64,000 bases of DNA from Epilithonimonas xixisoli (GTDB lineage Bacteria; Bacteroidota; Bacteroidia; Flavobacteriales; Weeksellaceae): the NCBI RefSeq assembly GCF_004365655.1, contig NZ_SOEO01000001.1, positions 806,001-870,000 of the forward strand, written 5' to 3'. Made by a program: the position numbers and the translations under genes. The notes under the pieces are model-generated. The model made no database searches and was not told the DNA's origin. It saw only the letters and a list, made by a program, of their open reading frames with translations. Of this stretch, positions 9,541 through 18,388 are shown piece by piece (within the stretch, counting starts at the first letter, position 1; every line of letters begins with the position of its first letter).

Positions 9541-9548
9541 TAAATTTG
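9541..9548 (+). promoter_or_regulatory. -7 promoter element (TAAATTTG) of ndk
   Basis: An exact TAnnTTTG match lies 27 bases before the ndk ATG. It also overlaps the TTG at 9546 that would be an upstream alternative start, which argues against that start. Confidence 0.5.
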
Positions 9549-9575
9549 CACTTCTTTAAAACAAAAATTAAAATA

Positions 9576-9995
9576 ATGTCAGGAAAAATCACATTTACCA
9601 TGATCAAGCCAGATGCAGTTGCAGACGGACACATTGGTGCGATCCTTGGAAAAATCAGTGAAGCTGGTTTTAAAATCAAAGCTTTGAAATTGACGCAACT
9701 TACAGTTGCTGATGCTAAGAAATTCTATGAAGTACATTCTGAAAGACCATTCTATGGAGAATTGGTTGACTTTATGTCTTCTGGCCCAATCGTAGCAGCG
9801 GTTTTGGAGAAAGATAATGCAGTAGAAGATTTCAGAACTACAATTGGCGCTACAAATCCTGCTGAAGCGGCTGAAGGAACTATCAGAAAACTTTTCGCAA
9901 GAAGCATTGGTGAAAATGCAGTTCACGGTTCTGATTCAGACGAGAACGCATTGATCGAAGCGCAATTCCATTTTTCTGGAAGAGAGATTTTCTAA
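9576..9995 (+). CDS. ndk: Nucleoside-diphosphate kinase
   Basis: Ndk transfers the gamma-phosphate of ATP to nucleoside diphosphates through a phosphohistidine and balances NTP pools. The 139-residue product starts [15 protein letters not shown] and contains the active-site motif NAVHGSDS (His117) and the RSIGEN segment typical of the family. The ATG at 9576 is chosen over the TTG at 9546 because the family begins here and the promoter element overlaps the upstream codon. It is monocistronic and followed by a strong terminator. Confidence 0.97.
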   Translation: MSGKITFTMIKPDAVADGHIGAILGKISEAGFKIKALKLTQLTVADAKKFYEVHSERPFYGELVDFMSSGPIVAAVLEKDNAVEDFRTTIGATNPAEAAEGTIRKLFARSIGENAVHGSDSDENALIEAQFHFSGREIF

Positions 9996-10016
9996 TTTCT
10001 TCTGAAAATTAAATAT

Positions 10017-10053
10017 AAAATAGGCTGTCAAAACTGACAGCCTATTTTTTTTT
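10017..10053 (+). terminator. Intrinsic terminator of ndk
   Basis: The stem AATAGGCTGTCA / TGACAGCCTATT with an AAAC loop is followed by a run of about nine T. Confidence 0.92.
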
Positions 10054-10059
10054 ATTTCA

Positions 10060-10143
10060 TAGCCCCGATAGAAGTGGCATCCTTTTTTGCTGGGGGAAAA
10101 GCCTAGGCAAAAAAGATATAGCGGATAGCGGGAAATAGCTCCA
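10060..10143 (+). repeat. Dispersed repeat family A, copy 2
   Basis: The element starts AGCCCCGATAGAAGTGGCAT, continues with CCTTTTTTGC, a short variable loop, and GCAAAAAAGATATAGCGGAT, and ends near AGCGGGAAATAGCTCC. It shares this framework with 35987-36104 (same strand) and with 9161-9275 (opposite strand). It lies between the convergent ends of ndk and rpe. It has no coding potential; the paired boxes suggest a structured RNA or a REP-like DNA element. Confidence 0.75.
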
Positions 10144-10150
10144 AATAATT

Positions 10151-10801
10151 TTATAACTTCAATAACTCAATGGTTCTTTCTGGATCTGGAGAAGAGAAAA
10201 CTGCATTTCCAGCAACCAAAACATCTGCACCAGCTTCAAAAAGTTTGGACGCATTGTCGAGATTCACGCCACCATCAATTTGGATTAGAGCAGTTGAATT
10301 ATTACTCAAAATCAAATCTTTGGTTTCACTGATTTTTTTATAGGTGTTCTCAATGAATTTCTGTCCGCCAAATCCTGGATTGACGCTCATCAATAAAACC
10401 AAATCGACATCTGCAATGATATCTTCCAGCATCAAAACTGGCGTGGAAGGATTCAGAACAACGCCAGCTTTTGCGCCTTTGCTTTGGATTAAATTAATCG
10501 TTCTGTGTAGATGAACGCAGGCTTCGTAATGAACGGAAACCAAGTCTGCTCCCAACTCGATGAATTCCTCGACGTATTTTTCTGGCTCTACAATCATCAA
10601 ATGTACATCCACGAATTTCTTTGCGTGCTGTTGAACGGTTTTCATCACCGGAAATCCGAATGAGATGTTTGGAACAAATCTGCCGTCCATCACATCTACG
10701 TGAAACCAGTCAGCTTGGGAATTGTTGAGCATCTCGATGTCTCTCTGTAGATTTCCAAAATCTGCAGAAAGTAGGGAAGGTGCAATAAGTTTTGTTTTCA
10801 T
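10151..10801 (-). CDS. rpe: Ribulose-phosphate 3-epimerase
   Basis: Rpe interconverts ribulose 5-phosphate and xylulose 5-phosphate in the pentose phosphate pathway. The 216-residue TIM-barrel protein has the expected strand motifs: IAPSLLSADFGNL at the N-terminus, WFHVDVMDGRFVPNISFG with metal and catalytic residues, VHLMIVEP, LLMSVNPGFGGQKF and IQIDGGVNLDNA. Length is normal. It follows the M42 aminopeptidase on the same strand, with a 70-base gap holding an inverted repeat, so it may be transcribed separately. It also serves the xylose route encoded at 53-57 kb. Confidence 0.97.
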   Translation of the reverse strand: MKTKLIAPSLLSADFGNLQRDIEMLNNSQADWFHVDVMDGRFVPNISFGFPVMKTVQQHAKKFVDVHLMIVEPEKYVEEFIELGADLVSVHYEACVHLHRTINLIQSKGAKAGVVLNPSTPVLMLEDIIADVDLVLLMSVNPGFGGQKFIENTYKKISETKDLILSNNSTALIQIDGGVNLDNASKLFEAGADVLVAGNAVFSSPDPERTIELLKL

Positions 10802-10823
10802 TTTTACTTAATTAGATATTAGG

Positions 10824-10875
10824 ATTAAGTTTTTAGGATTAAGGTATAACTGAGACCTAAATCCTAAAAACTTAA
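10824..10875 (-). terminator. Inverted repeat between the M42 peptidase gene and rpe
   Basis: The arms at 10824-10840 (ATTAAGTTTTTAGGATT) and 10859-10875 are exact reverse complements. The distal arm overlaps the stop codon of the upstream M42 gene. It may be a weak terminator or attenuator; it is AT-rich and lacks a clean T tract. Confidence 0.5.
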
Positions 10876-11948
10876 TGGTATTTCAACTTCATTGTTGGTT
10901 CGATTTTCAGCAGACTTTCATAGATTAGTTTGATAACATTGCTTACATCTTCTTTGGAAACCATTTCCACGGTCGTGTGCATATATCGCAAAGGTAAAGA
11001 GATCAATGCACTTGGGACACCGCCGTTGGAGTGGGCGAAAGCATCAGTGTCTGTTCCTGTTGCTCTGCTTGCAGCCGCTCTTTGGAAAGGAATTTTTTTG
11101 GTTTTAGCTGTATCGATAATCAATTCACGGATGGTGTGATGTACGCTTGGTGCGAAGAAAACAACTGGTCCGTCGCCACATTTTTGGTCACCTTCTTTTT
11201 TCTTTTCAATCATTGGTGTTGTGGTGTCGTGCGTCACGTCTGTCACAATGGCAATGTTTGGTTTGATGGTGTCAGCAATCATATCTGCGCCATAAAGTCC
11301 AACTTCTTCCTGTACAGAATTGGTGATGTAAAGTCCGAATGGCAGTTTCTTTTTGTTCTCTTTCAAAAGTCTGGCAACTTCGGCAATCATAAAACCTCCG
11401 ATTCTGTTGTCCAGTGCTCGGCAAACGAAATATCTGTCATTTAATTCAAAAAACTCGTCAGGGTAAGTAATCATACAACCCACGAAAACTCCCAATTCTT
11501 CCACTTCTTTTTTTGTGGTTGCGCCACAATCAATGAAGATGTTTTCAATTTTTGGTGTTGGTTCGTTTTGGTTTGCACTTCTGGTGTGGATTGCCGGCCA
11601 TCCGAAAACGCCTTTCACAATGCCTTTTTCTCCGTGGATGTTAACCACTTTGGAAGGTGCGATGGTTTGGTCGGATCCGCCATTTCTAATCACATAAATT
11701 AATCCATCATCTGTAATATAATTCACATACCAAGAAATTTCGTCGGCGTGAGCTTCTATTACTACTTTGAAATCAGCTTCTGGATTGATGATCCCGTAAG
11801 CTGTTCCGTAATGATCGACCTCGATTTTATCGACGAAAGGTTTGATGTAATCCATCCAGACTTTTTGTCCGTTGTGTTCATAACCTGTAGGAGAGGCTGT
11901 GTTGAGATATTCTTCTAGAAATTTAATTGCTTTATTTTCGAATTTCAT
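10872..11948 (-). CDS. M42 family metallopeptidase (glutamyl aminopeptidase/cellulase M type)
   Basis: M42 enzymes are cytoplasmic, dinuclear-metal aminopeptidases that form dodecameric tetrahedral shells. The 358 residues carry the expected metal-site segments: VIEAHADEISW (first ligand pair), CRALDNRIGG (bridging Asp), TNSVQEEVGLYGAD (catalytic Glu pair), IVTDVTHD and the late RYMHTTVEMVSKED. N-terminal TASPTGYE is also typical. Exact substrate specificity cannot be read from sequence. The gene is divergent from the DUF4294 gene. Confidence 0.95.
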   Translation of the reverse strand: MKFENKAIKFLEEYLNTASPTGYEHNGQKVWMDYIKPFVDKIEVDHYGTAYGIINPEADFKVVIEAHADEISWYVNYITDDGLIYVIRNGGSDQTIAPSKVVNIHGEKGIVKGVFGWPAIHTRSANQNEPTPKIENIFIDCGATTKKEVEELGVFVGCMITYPDEFFELNDRYFVCRALDNRIGGFMIAEVARLLKENKKKLPFGLYITNSVQEEVGLYGADMIADTIKPNIAIVTDVTHDTTTPMIEKKKEGDQKCGDGPVVFFAPSVHHTIRELIIDTAKTKKIPFQRAAASRATGTDTDAFAHSNGGVPSALISLPLRYMHTTVEMVSKEDVSNVIKLIYESLLKIEPTMKLKYH

Positions 11949-12007
11949 ATGAGGAAGGAATGATTTTTGATGTTAAATTTTGTTAACTTTTTTATGAAGT
12001 AAAAGTA

Positions 12008-12715
12008 ATGAATTTTAATAAATTGTTTCCGATTCTTTTTCTGTTTGTTGGGATATTTTGTTTTTCGCAACAAGATACTTTGGAATTGAAATCGTTTGAT
12101 GATATCCCAAAAAGCAAACTGAAAAAAGATGAATTTGGAAATGAATACTACTACGATGAAGCTCAAAAAGCGAAAATCTACACCATCAATGGCGAGCAGG
12201 TAATTGTTTTGGATGAGTTGGTTTTGCGGGCAAATCCTCACTTTAATAATCAATTGGATAGGAATTTTTATTTCTTTCTTAATAAAAAACTGAACCGAGT
12301 TTATCCCTTGTTTGTACACGCTTTGCAGCAATATCGTGACATCCAGAGTGAAAGCGCAAATATGAAAGGTTCCGAAAAAACAAAATATATCAAGAATCGA
12401 CAAAATATCTTGGCTGGAGAATATGAAAAGCAGCTCCGCGAATTAACGACATCTGAAGGACAGGTTTTTGCTAAATTGATGAATCGTGCAACGGGAAAAA
12501 CGGTTTTCGAAATTATCAAAGAATTGCGAGGTGGCTGGAGCGCATTTTGGTGGAATGTGAAAGGAAATATTGCTGATGTAAGTTTGAAAACACCTTACGA
12601 TCCACATAAATATAGAGAAGATCTTTTTATAGAATCCCTGTTGCAATCTAATTGGAATCTTGGTTATTTGCAACCATATCCTGGAGCAGATTCATTTAAA
12701 GTGAAAAAGAAATAA
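12008..12715 (+). CDS. DUF4294 domain-containing exported protein
   Basis: The 235-residue protein has an N-terminal signal (about residues 1-20, FLFVGIFCFSQQ) and a body rich in charged helices. The core GGWSAFWWNVKGNIADVSLKTPYD near residues 173-196 (short core: AFWWNVKGNIADVSLKTPYD) is characteristic of the Bacteroidetes DUF4294 family. Function is unknown. The signal peptide suggests the periplasm or outer-membrane inner face. The gene is followed by a palindromic terminator. Confidence 0.88.
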   Translation: MNFNKLFPILFLFVGIFCFSQQDTLELKSFDDIPKSKLKKDEFGNEYYYDEAQKAKIYTINGEQVIVLDELVLRANPHFNNQLDRNFYFFLNKKLNRVYPLFVHALQQYRDIQSESANMKGSEKTKYIKNRQNILAGEYEKQLRELTTSEGQVFAKLMNRATGKTVFEIIKELRGGWSAFWWNVKGNIADVSLKTPYDPHKYREDLFIESLLQSNWNLGYLQPYPGADSFKVKKK

Positions 12716-12736
12716 GTATAATAAGTATTATATATA

Positions 12737-12762
12737 AAAAGCCTTGCAATTGCAAGGCTTTC
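12737..12762. terminator. Palindromic terminator between DUF4294 gene and convergent LolA-like gene
   Basis: AAAGCCTTGCA / TGCAAGGCTTT forms an almost loop-free perfect palindrome followed by a pyrimidine-rich tail. Confidence 0.8.
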
Positions 12763-12783
12763 TTGTTTGAGGATAATAAATTG

Positions 12784-13428
12784 TTACAATTCTGTAATTA
12801 AGTAATTTTGATATTTCGTTTTATCAAAACTAAAAATTGATGGAGAAAGTGTTTGATTTTCTTTATAATTATTAATGGAAATTACAGCAAGATCATTATT
12901 GGTTGAGATTTGTTCCAATTTGATAAGTTTCTTCTGTGGTGTGTTAACAAATAAAGTTACACTTTTTAGACCATTAGCTTTTACAGGTTTCATTGTAATG
13001 ATGTCCACTGGAATTCCATTAATTGTTTTCTTTCCAGAGTACTTTACATTATAGTCTTTTTTATAAGAGTCTAAGTAGCTTAATGGTGAAAAGTGTGTTT
13101 GATTTTCATTTGGTTTTGCAATCGTGATTTCTTTGTCCTCTTCACTGATGTTGTAAACCTTGTTACCATCAAAAATCTGTTCGACACCCATTATTTTCAA
13201 TTTGTATCGGTTGTTATCGGAATAGAAAATTCCCGTTTGACTTTGGGAATCACTTTTACTTCCTGTTGTATAAGAAAATTTGAAATAAGAATTTTTTTTG
13301 CTTTTGTAACTTTTCGTAATATCATCTAAAATAGTTTTAGACTTGTTGTCAATAGTTTGACTGCTTACAAGTAAACTAAAACCTGTAAAAGCTAAAACCG
13401 ATAAGTATTTTGTTGTATGATTTTTCAT
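12784..13428 (-). CDS. LolA-like outer-membrane lipoprotein carrier protein
   Basis: LolA-fold periplasmic proteins shuttle lipoproteins to the outer membrane, or bind other acyl chains. The protein has 214 residues from ATG 13428. A further 12 bases from a TTG would add MQIL, but the ATG is preferred. A signal peptide (about 1-24) is followed by a half-barrel pattern: FKFSYTTGSKSDSQSQTGIF, YKLKIMGVEQIFDGNKVYNI, and VTLFVNTPQKKLIKLEQIS, as in Bacteroidetes LolA-like proteins. A well-formed promoter lies 24 bases upstream of the ATG. It is single, with no LolB or LolCDE nearby. Confidence 0.85.
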   Translation of the reverse strand: MKNHTTKYLSVLAFTGFSLLVSSQTIDNKSKTILDDITKSYKSKKNSYFKFSYTTGSKSDSQSQTGIFYSDNNRYKLKIMGVEQIFDGNKVYNISEEDKEITIAKPNENQTHFSPLSYLDSYKKDYNVKYSGKKTINGIPVDIITMKPVKANGLKSVTLFVNTPQKKLIKLEQISTNNDLAVISINNYKENQTLSPSIFSFDKTKYQNYLITEL

Positions 13429-13451
13429 TAATATTTGCAATTTTGATAATG

Positions 13452-13480
13452 CAAAGTTATGTTTTCAAGATTGATGCCAA
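13452..13480 (-). promoter_or_regulatory. Promoter of the LolA-like gene
   Basis: On the minus strand TTGG (13480-13477) is followed by TAACTTTG (13459-13452), with 18 bases between the TTG and the TAnnTTTG box. This is a near-ideal Bacteroidetes promoter and places transcription start about 18 bases before the ATG. Confidence 0.72.
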
Positions 13481-13519
13481 TTATTATGAATGCTAAAGTT
13501 TGTTAAGATTATCAAACAA

Positions 13520-13553
13520 AAAAACCTTTTTAGATTTTTCTAAAAAGGTTTTT
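13520..13553. terminator. Terminator of the M36 peptidase gene
   Basis: The inverted repeat AAAACCTTTTTAGA / TCTAAAAAGGTTTT has a short T-rich loop. It lies just past the stop codon of the minus-strand M36 gene. Confidence 0.82.
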
Positions 13554-13575
13554 AATTTACACTGATTTTTGCAGA

Positions 13576-16170
13576 TTATTCTACAATCAATTTTTGTGCA
13601 TCAGATTTTCCATTTTCAGTAATTACGACAAGGTAAGTTCCTCTTACAAGACCTTGGGTAGAAACCGATTCTGAACTATTTTTCTTTCTTTCCAAAGATT
13701 TAACAGTTTTACCACTCAAGTCGATGATGTCAACTTTTACAGTAGCGTTTCCAACTGTTGGAGCTGTTTTGATGAAGAATTCTCCTTTCGCAGGATTTGG
13801 ATAGATTCCGAATGTTTTGTTTTTAGCAATGTCATCTGTTGCAAGTACGCAACCTTCCGGAACATCAAAACCGTTTACTTGATCATTAATCAACGACGCA
13901 CTACCAGCAGAAGCGCTAACGCCTAAACCTCTTCGTGCAAAGACATTCCAAATAAGACAGTTATCTGCACCACCTGCAAGTTCATCTGCTTTTAAAATTG
14001 CATCTCTTCCTGAGATAAAACTAGGATTACAAGGTTGAAGTTTTAGACCATCCATTACCAATTGAAGTGTTTTGGCGCTTCCAGAGTTTGGATCTGCAGT
14101 TACATCAGAATTATATCCATATTTCTCAGCCATTTTCCAATGCAGATCCCAAAGCATAGTTGCCCAGATTTCTCCAATTGCATGCTGTTGACCTCCGGTT
14201 AGATTTGTATTTGCATAAGTATGTGGATTTACAGTCATATCCGTTGTGTACCTGTATTGTCTGATACCTGAAGCATTGGTTGCAGTGTTGTTGGAATAAG
14301 TTCCGATTCCTCGTGGGCTAGTGGCTGAAGCATTAGGAGAGTTGGTAAGCATTAATGCAAAAAAGTCAGACCAACCTTCTCCCATCTGTTCAATACTTTG
14401 TAAACAGGCATAACCTTGGGATGTAAGTCTGTTGGAGATTCCGTGTCCATATTCGTGAACGATGATACCATTGTCAAAACTTGAATTTTTATATCCCACA
14501 CCTAAGTCTTTCAAATTAACATTTATAGTTTTACCAGCTGTAAGTTCTGCTGTAATAAAATCTCCTTCTGCTTTTCCAATCATTATAGACGGGATACTAA
14601 TTCCTGTTACTCCAGATGAAGCCATGTCAACAGCAGTATTTGAATTTGTTCTGTGTACAATTACACCTATAGCACCTGCCAATTGCGCATTTCTAGTTTT
14701 AACATCATAAGAGCATCCAGAATGTGTAACAAGTGCAATTTTTCCTGTTAAGCTTCCAGTGGTTAGGGAGGTACAAGCTGTTGGAACAGATGGAATTATG
14801 ATATCGCCCGTAATTCCTATTTCCATTAGAGGTCTTCCAAATCCAGCAGAACCAGTATTTACTGCTGGGCGCGTAGCTAGTATGGGATCAGTATAAAAAA
14901 GTCTAGTCTTTAGGGAAACTCTCTGATTCCATAAAAACATTTGCATTCTTGGAGCTTGATAATTGGATTGTGAAATCTCATATCCGGCATTGAAATTAGC
15001 ATTGTTGTAACCACTTCCATCGTATGCTTCGGCTCTTACTGCGTCATTTCCAAAACCGCCTTTTCCAAAATTATTTGTTTGAAAGTTCTTATTCGCTTCT
15101 CTAAAGCCAAATTTGTACATGATGTCGTGTATCATATTATTGGCATAGAAAAGATTAGTCACTGCTGAACTTTTGTTTTCATAAGCGCTCAAAGTTGTAC
15201 TTTCTGCAAAAGGGAAATCAAAAGTCAAGTTTCCTGTTGAACTACTTTGAGGAGAGAATCCATTAATATTATTAGTAGCATTATTATCTACATATGCAAA
15301 AACGTTATTTCCACTAGTATTGGTATAGTTTGTGTTACCGGTAGAGTGCCAGCCTTCAGGCGAAGCATCTAGATCCCAAGGGTTCGTAACTAAAGCTCTA
15401 GAACCAAAAGTTGGAGCTTCTAATGGGAAAGGGAAAACATTGTAAGTAGCATCAGTTATCGCCTTTGTAGATTTTTCTGTTCTGCTTTTGGCTTGTTGCT
15501 CTGTAGTGATAACATGGTTGAGTAAGTGAGTACTTTGATCTTGAGAGCCATCTGCAAAATGATCTTCATCAAAAGAACATTCAATAATCATGTTATTACT
15601 TTCTAATATTTCACCATTAATAAGACTAACAAGAACGGCAAATGATTTGTTTTCTTTGTTTTCGTTTATAAAAAATAACTGCGCAGGAATCAAACTATTG
15701 TTTTTCTCGTAGTAAAAACGAAGGTTGTCAACTTTTTTATCAGTCTTATTCAACGCATCTTCATTCTGCGCATCCCAAGTCTGAAATCCACTGTCAGTAA
15801 TGTTCAAATGTCTTAAAGCTGTAGAAAGAGCTTCTGATTTGTCAATTTTATCCGAAATAACTGCGTTGCTACTCAATTTTTGGAAATTATTGTTGAAAGA
15901 AATTACTTTTCCATCTCTAATAATTGCTTTTGCCAATGACTTATAGATGGGAGTTGTTCCGTGATATTGCTGAACATTTACAATTTTAGATTTTAAGCTT
16001 GGAGAATCATCCTCATTTAAGATTTTGAATTCGGCGTTTTCAATCCCTCGAGCACTAACATCAGATTTCATGAAGTTTTTGATTAGGCTTTCGGAAGACT
16101 GTGCATTCAGATTGGCAAACAAGAAGAAAACGCCAATGCCTGCGCACTTAGAGAGTTGATTTATTTTCAT
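13576..16170 (-). CDS. Secreted M36 (fungalysin) family metallopeptidase with PA insert and T9SS sorting domain
   Basis: The protein has 864 residues. A signal peptide (about 1-23) precedes an FTP/propeptide region (about 50-170). The zinc site VHEYGHGISNRL lies near residue 571, with EGWSDFFALM as the downstream ligand segment. A protease-associated (PA) insert precedes it (about 460-540, IALVTHSGCSYDVKTRNAQL). The C-terminus is a type A T9SS domain (GIYPNPAKGEFFIK to KLIVE). It is an extracellular zinc endopeptidase, secreted by the type IX system and likely made as a zymogen. It forms a single-gene unit ending at a terminator. Domain order and length are normal for flavobacterial M36 proteins. 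Confidence 0.94.
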   Translation of the reverse strand: MKINQLSKCAGIGVFFLFANLNAQSSESLIKNFMKSDVSARGIENAEFKILNEDDSPSLKSKIVNVQQYHGTTPIYKSLAKAIIRDGKVISFNNNFQKLSSNAVISDKIDKSEALSTALRHLNITDSGFQTWDAQNEDALNKTDKKVDNLRFYYEKNNSLIPAQLFFINENKENKSFAVLVSLINGEILESNNMIIECSFDEDHFADGSQDQSTHLLNHVITTEQQAKSRTEKSTKAITDATYNVFPFPLEAPTFGSRALVTNPWDLDASPEGWHSTGNTNYTNTSGNNVFAYVDNNATNNINGFSPQSSSTGNLTFDFPFAESTTLSAYENKSSAVTNLFYANNMIHDIMYKFGFREANKNFQTNNFGKGGFGNDAVRAEAYDGSGYNNANFNAGYEISQSNYQAPRMQMFLWNQRVSLKTRLFYTDPILATRPAVNTGSAGFGRPLMEIGITGDIIIPSVPTACTSLTTGSLTGKIALVTHSGCSYDVKTRNAQLAGAIGVIVHRTNSNTAVDMASSGVTGISIPSIMIGKAEGDFITAELTAGKTINVNLKDLGVGYKNSSFDNGIIVHEYGHGISNRLTSQGYACLQSIEQMGEGWSDFFALMLTNSPNASATSPRGIGTYSNNTATNASGIRQYRYTTDMTVNPHTYANTNLTGGQQHAIGEIWATMLWDLHWKMAEKYGYNSDVTADPNSGSAKTLQLVMDGLKLQPCNPSFISGRDAILKADELAGGADNCLIWNVFARRGLGVSASAGSASLINDQVNGFDVPEGCVLATDDIAKNKTFGIYPNPAKGEFFIKTAPTVGNATVKVDIIDLSGKTVKSLERKKNSSESVSTQGLVRGTYLVVITENGKSDAQKLIVE

Positions 16171-16309
16171 TATTTAAAATTTATTTTCAATTAAAAAAAA
16201 GATTAACAAAAATATTAAAAATTTTCTTTTTTTATGGATTTAATTCAAACAATTTTCATTTATTTGAATTTTTAATAATTATTAATTGTTTTTTTTATTG
16301 ATTGTGTAA

Positions 16310-16600
16310 TTAGAAAAGCTTATTTCCAATGTAAGCAATATTTGGTTTTTCTTGAAATGGTCTTATGCCTTCGCGGAACTTCATCATATGATCTGCCACT
16401 TGGTGGCTTTGCAAATCATCATTGGATTCCCAGATTTCATGGATGAAAAAAACACCTTTGTTTCTGTTGTCTTCAAAGAGGTCATATTGGATACAGCCTT
16501 TTTCTTTGCGGGTTTCTATCACGAGTTTTTTCATTAGTTCTATGGCATCCATCATCGAGTTTTCCTTGATGTGAATGATTGCGCTTAAATAAATATTCAT
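16310..16600 (-). CDS. Antibiotic biosynthesis monooxygenase (ABM) domain protein, putative quinol monooxygenase
   Basis: The 96-residue single-domain protein has the ABM ferredoxin-like pattern: IIHIKENSMMDAIELM, TRKEKGCIQYDLFED, FFIHEIWESNDDLQSH and the VADHMMKFREGI helix. Family members are small dimeric, cofactor-light oxygenases (YgiN-like quinol monooxygenases) or haem-degrading enzymes. No haem-ligand motif is obvious. It stands alone in an AT-rich region with no linked oxidoreductase. Confidence 0.85.
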   Translation of the reverse strand: MNIYLSAIIHIKENSMMDAIELMKKLVIETRKEKGCIQYDLFEDNRNKGVFFIHEIWESNDDLQSHQVADHMMKFREGIRPFQEKPNIAYIGNKLF

Positions 16601-16694
16601 TGTATGATTATAAAATTTTTGATTATCAAATGTATAAAAAATTGTCGTTTTTAATTTTTAAAAAATAGAATTATATAATTAATAAAAAAAAATG

Positions 16695-16702
16695 TACTTT
16701 TG
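16695..16702 (+). promoter_or_regulatory. -7 promoter element (TACTTTTG) of the E2 gene
   Basis: TACTTTTG fits TAnnTTTG and lies 23 bases before ATG 16725. It overlaps the codons after an upstream ATG at 16692, which supports 16725 as the real start. Confidence 0.5.
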
Positions 16703-16724
16703 GAAAAATTCAAAAATCAAAAAA

Positions 16725-18056
16725 ATGGCAGAATATAAACTATTGCTTCCGAGTATGGGCGAGGGAGTTATGGAGGCAACTATTATCAGCTGGATGTTCA
16801 ATGAAGGTGATTTTGTGAAAGAAGACGAATCTGTGGTGGAAATTGCGACAGATAAAGTTGACTCTGATGTTCCGACACCAGTTTCCGGTAAAATCATCAA
16901 AATCCTGAAACATAAAGATGATGTTGCGAAAATAGGTGAAGCCATTGCGATTTTGGAATTAGAAGGAGATTCTTCAAATGCAGAAGTTTCTGAGGCCAAA
17001 TCTTACGAAGAGGTAAAAGACCAGATTCATCAACCTGAACCAGAAGTAATCAGTACTTTGGAACAGCCATTATCTAATACATCTACTTCATTTAATAGTC
17101 AAAATTCAGATTTATATCTGTCGCCTTTGGTAAAGTCTGTTGTTCAACAAGAGAATATCTCAGAATCTGAACTTAAAACAATTAAAGGAAGCGGACTGGA
17201 AGGCAGAATCACAAAAGAAGATATTCTTGATTTTGTGAAAAACAGAGGCAATAAAGTTGAAAATCCAGTTTCTCCAGCGCCACAAGTTTCCAACACTCCA
17301 GCACCTCAAAAAGCTTCAGCTCCAGCTCAGCCAATCAGCATCAACGACGGTGACGAAATTATCCAAATGGATCGTGTCCGCAAAATCATTGCAGAAGCGA
17401 TGGTGAATAGCAAACACACTTCGCCACACGTCACTTCTTTCATCGAAACTGATGTGACCAATGTTGTGACTTGGAGAAATGCCAACAAAAATTCTTACCA
17501 AAAAAGAGACGGAGAGAAGTTGACTTTTATGCCAATTTTCATCAGAGCGGTTGTGAAAGCAATTCAGGATTTTCCTATGATTAATGTTTCTGTTGATGGT
17601 GATAAAATTATCAAGAAAAAGAATATCAACATCGGAATGGCAACGGCTCTTCCAGATGGAAATCTGATTGTTCCAGTGATTAAAAATGCAGACCAATTGA
17701 GTTTGTCAGGATTGGCTAAAGCAATCAACGATTTGGCTTACAGAGCAAGAAATAAAAAACTGACGCCAGCTGATACGCAAGGTGCGACTTACACGATTTC
17801 AAACGTTGGAACTTTCGGAAATCTAATGGGAACACCGATTATTCCTCAGCCTCAGGTTGCGATTTTAGCTGTTGGTGCGATTATTAAGAAACCTGCAGTT
17901 ATCGAAACTGAATTTGGAGATGTGATTGCGATTCGTCAGAAGATGTTTATGTCGCATTCTTACGACCATAGAGTAGTGGACGGAAGTTTAGGCGGAATGT
18001 TCCTGAAACACGTAAACGATTATCTGGAAAATTGGGACCTCAATACAGAAATATAA
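16725..18056 (+). CDS. 2-oxoacid dehydrogenase complex E2 component (dihydrolipoamide acyltransferase)
   Basis: E2 is the acyltransferase core of pyruvate, branched-chain or 2-oxoglutarate dehydrogenase. From ATG 16725 the protein has 443 residues. A lipoyl domain (about 1-76) has the lysine in VEIATDKVDSDVP. A peripheral-subunit-binding domain follows (about 120-165, LSPLVKSVVQQENIS). After a Pro/Ala-rich linker comes the catalytic domain, with HRVVDGSLGG (His and Asp) near the C-terminus. The ATG at 16692 is rejected because a promoter element overlaps it. E1 and E3 genes are not adjacent. Substrate is undecided; Bacteroidetes homologues are often called branched-chain E2. Confidence 0.92.
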   Translation: MAEYKLLLPSMGEGVMEATIISWMFNEGDFVKEDESVVEIATDKVDSDVPTPVSGKIIKILKHKDDVAKIGEAIAILELEGDSSNAEVSEAKSYEEVKDQIHQPEPEVISTLEQPLSNTSTSFNSQNSDLYLSPLVKSVVQQENISESELKTIKGSGLEGRITKEDILDFVKNRGNKVENPVSPAPQVSNTPAPQKASAPAQPISINDGDEIIQMDRVRKIIAEAMVNSKHTSPHVTSFIETDVTNVVTWRNANKNSYQKRDGEKLTFMPIFIRAVVKAIQDFPMINVSVDGDKIIKKKNINIGMATALPDGNLIVPVIKNADQLSLSGLAKAINDLAYRARNKKLTPADTQGATYTISNVGTFGNLMGTPIIPQPQVAILAVGAIIKKPAVIETEFGDVIAIRQKMFMSHSYDHRVVDGSLGGMFLKHVNDYLENWDLNTEI

Positions 18057-18060
18057 AATC

Positions 18061-18089
18061 AAAGCCTCAGAATTTTCTGAGGCTTTTTT
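18061..18089. terminator. Terminator between E2 gene and convergent toxin gene
   Basis: The stem AAAGCCTCAGA / TCTGAGGCTTT has a four-base loop and is followed by T residues. Confidence 0.9.
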
Positions 18090-18388
18090 ATGTTTTTCTT
18101 TTATCTGGAGATTGTCTGTTGGAAAAGAATGATAAAATCTCAATCTTATCATTCTTAATTCTATAGTATAAAGTGTTGAATTTTAAAATTACTGCTTTTC
18201 TAGTTTGCAATTTATCAGAGTGCGGAAAAATATTTGGATTTTGCGATATGATGGAACTAATTCTTTCAATTTCATCGCCCAAATTATCAATTTCTTTTTT
18301 GAGAAAATTCTCTTTCAAGATATCCAACAGTTTCAGCAAGTTCTTCCAAAGCTAAATCAGTCCAAAGAATTTCAAATCCTTTTTCCAT
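18088..18388 (-). pseudogene. RelE/ParE-family toxin, frameshifted
   Basis: The N-terminal half reads from ATG 18388 as MEKGFEILWTDLALEELAET, continuing VGYLEREFSQKRN and then a stop. The C-terminal half (EIDNLGDEIERISS to SPDKRKT) is in another frame that overlaps it. Together they give a normal RelE/ParE toxin of about 100 residues: the WTDLALEEL helix, then LQTRKAVILKFNTLYYRI and IEILSFFSNRQSP. The frames meet at a run of six A on the minus strand (T at 18295-18300). Either the toxin is inactivated by a one-base indel or the base count there is wrong. The start overlaps the antitoxin stop by 17 bases, a usual toxin-antitoxin layout. Confidence 0.8.

Noticed and set aside
16692-16724. Upstream ATG start of the E2 gene
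   Set aside because: A TAnnTTTG promoter box overlaps it, and family members start at MAEYKLLLPSMGEG.
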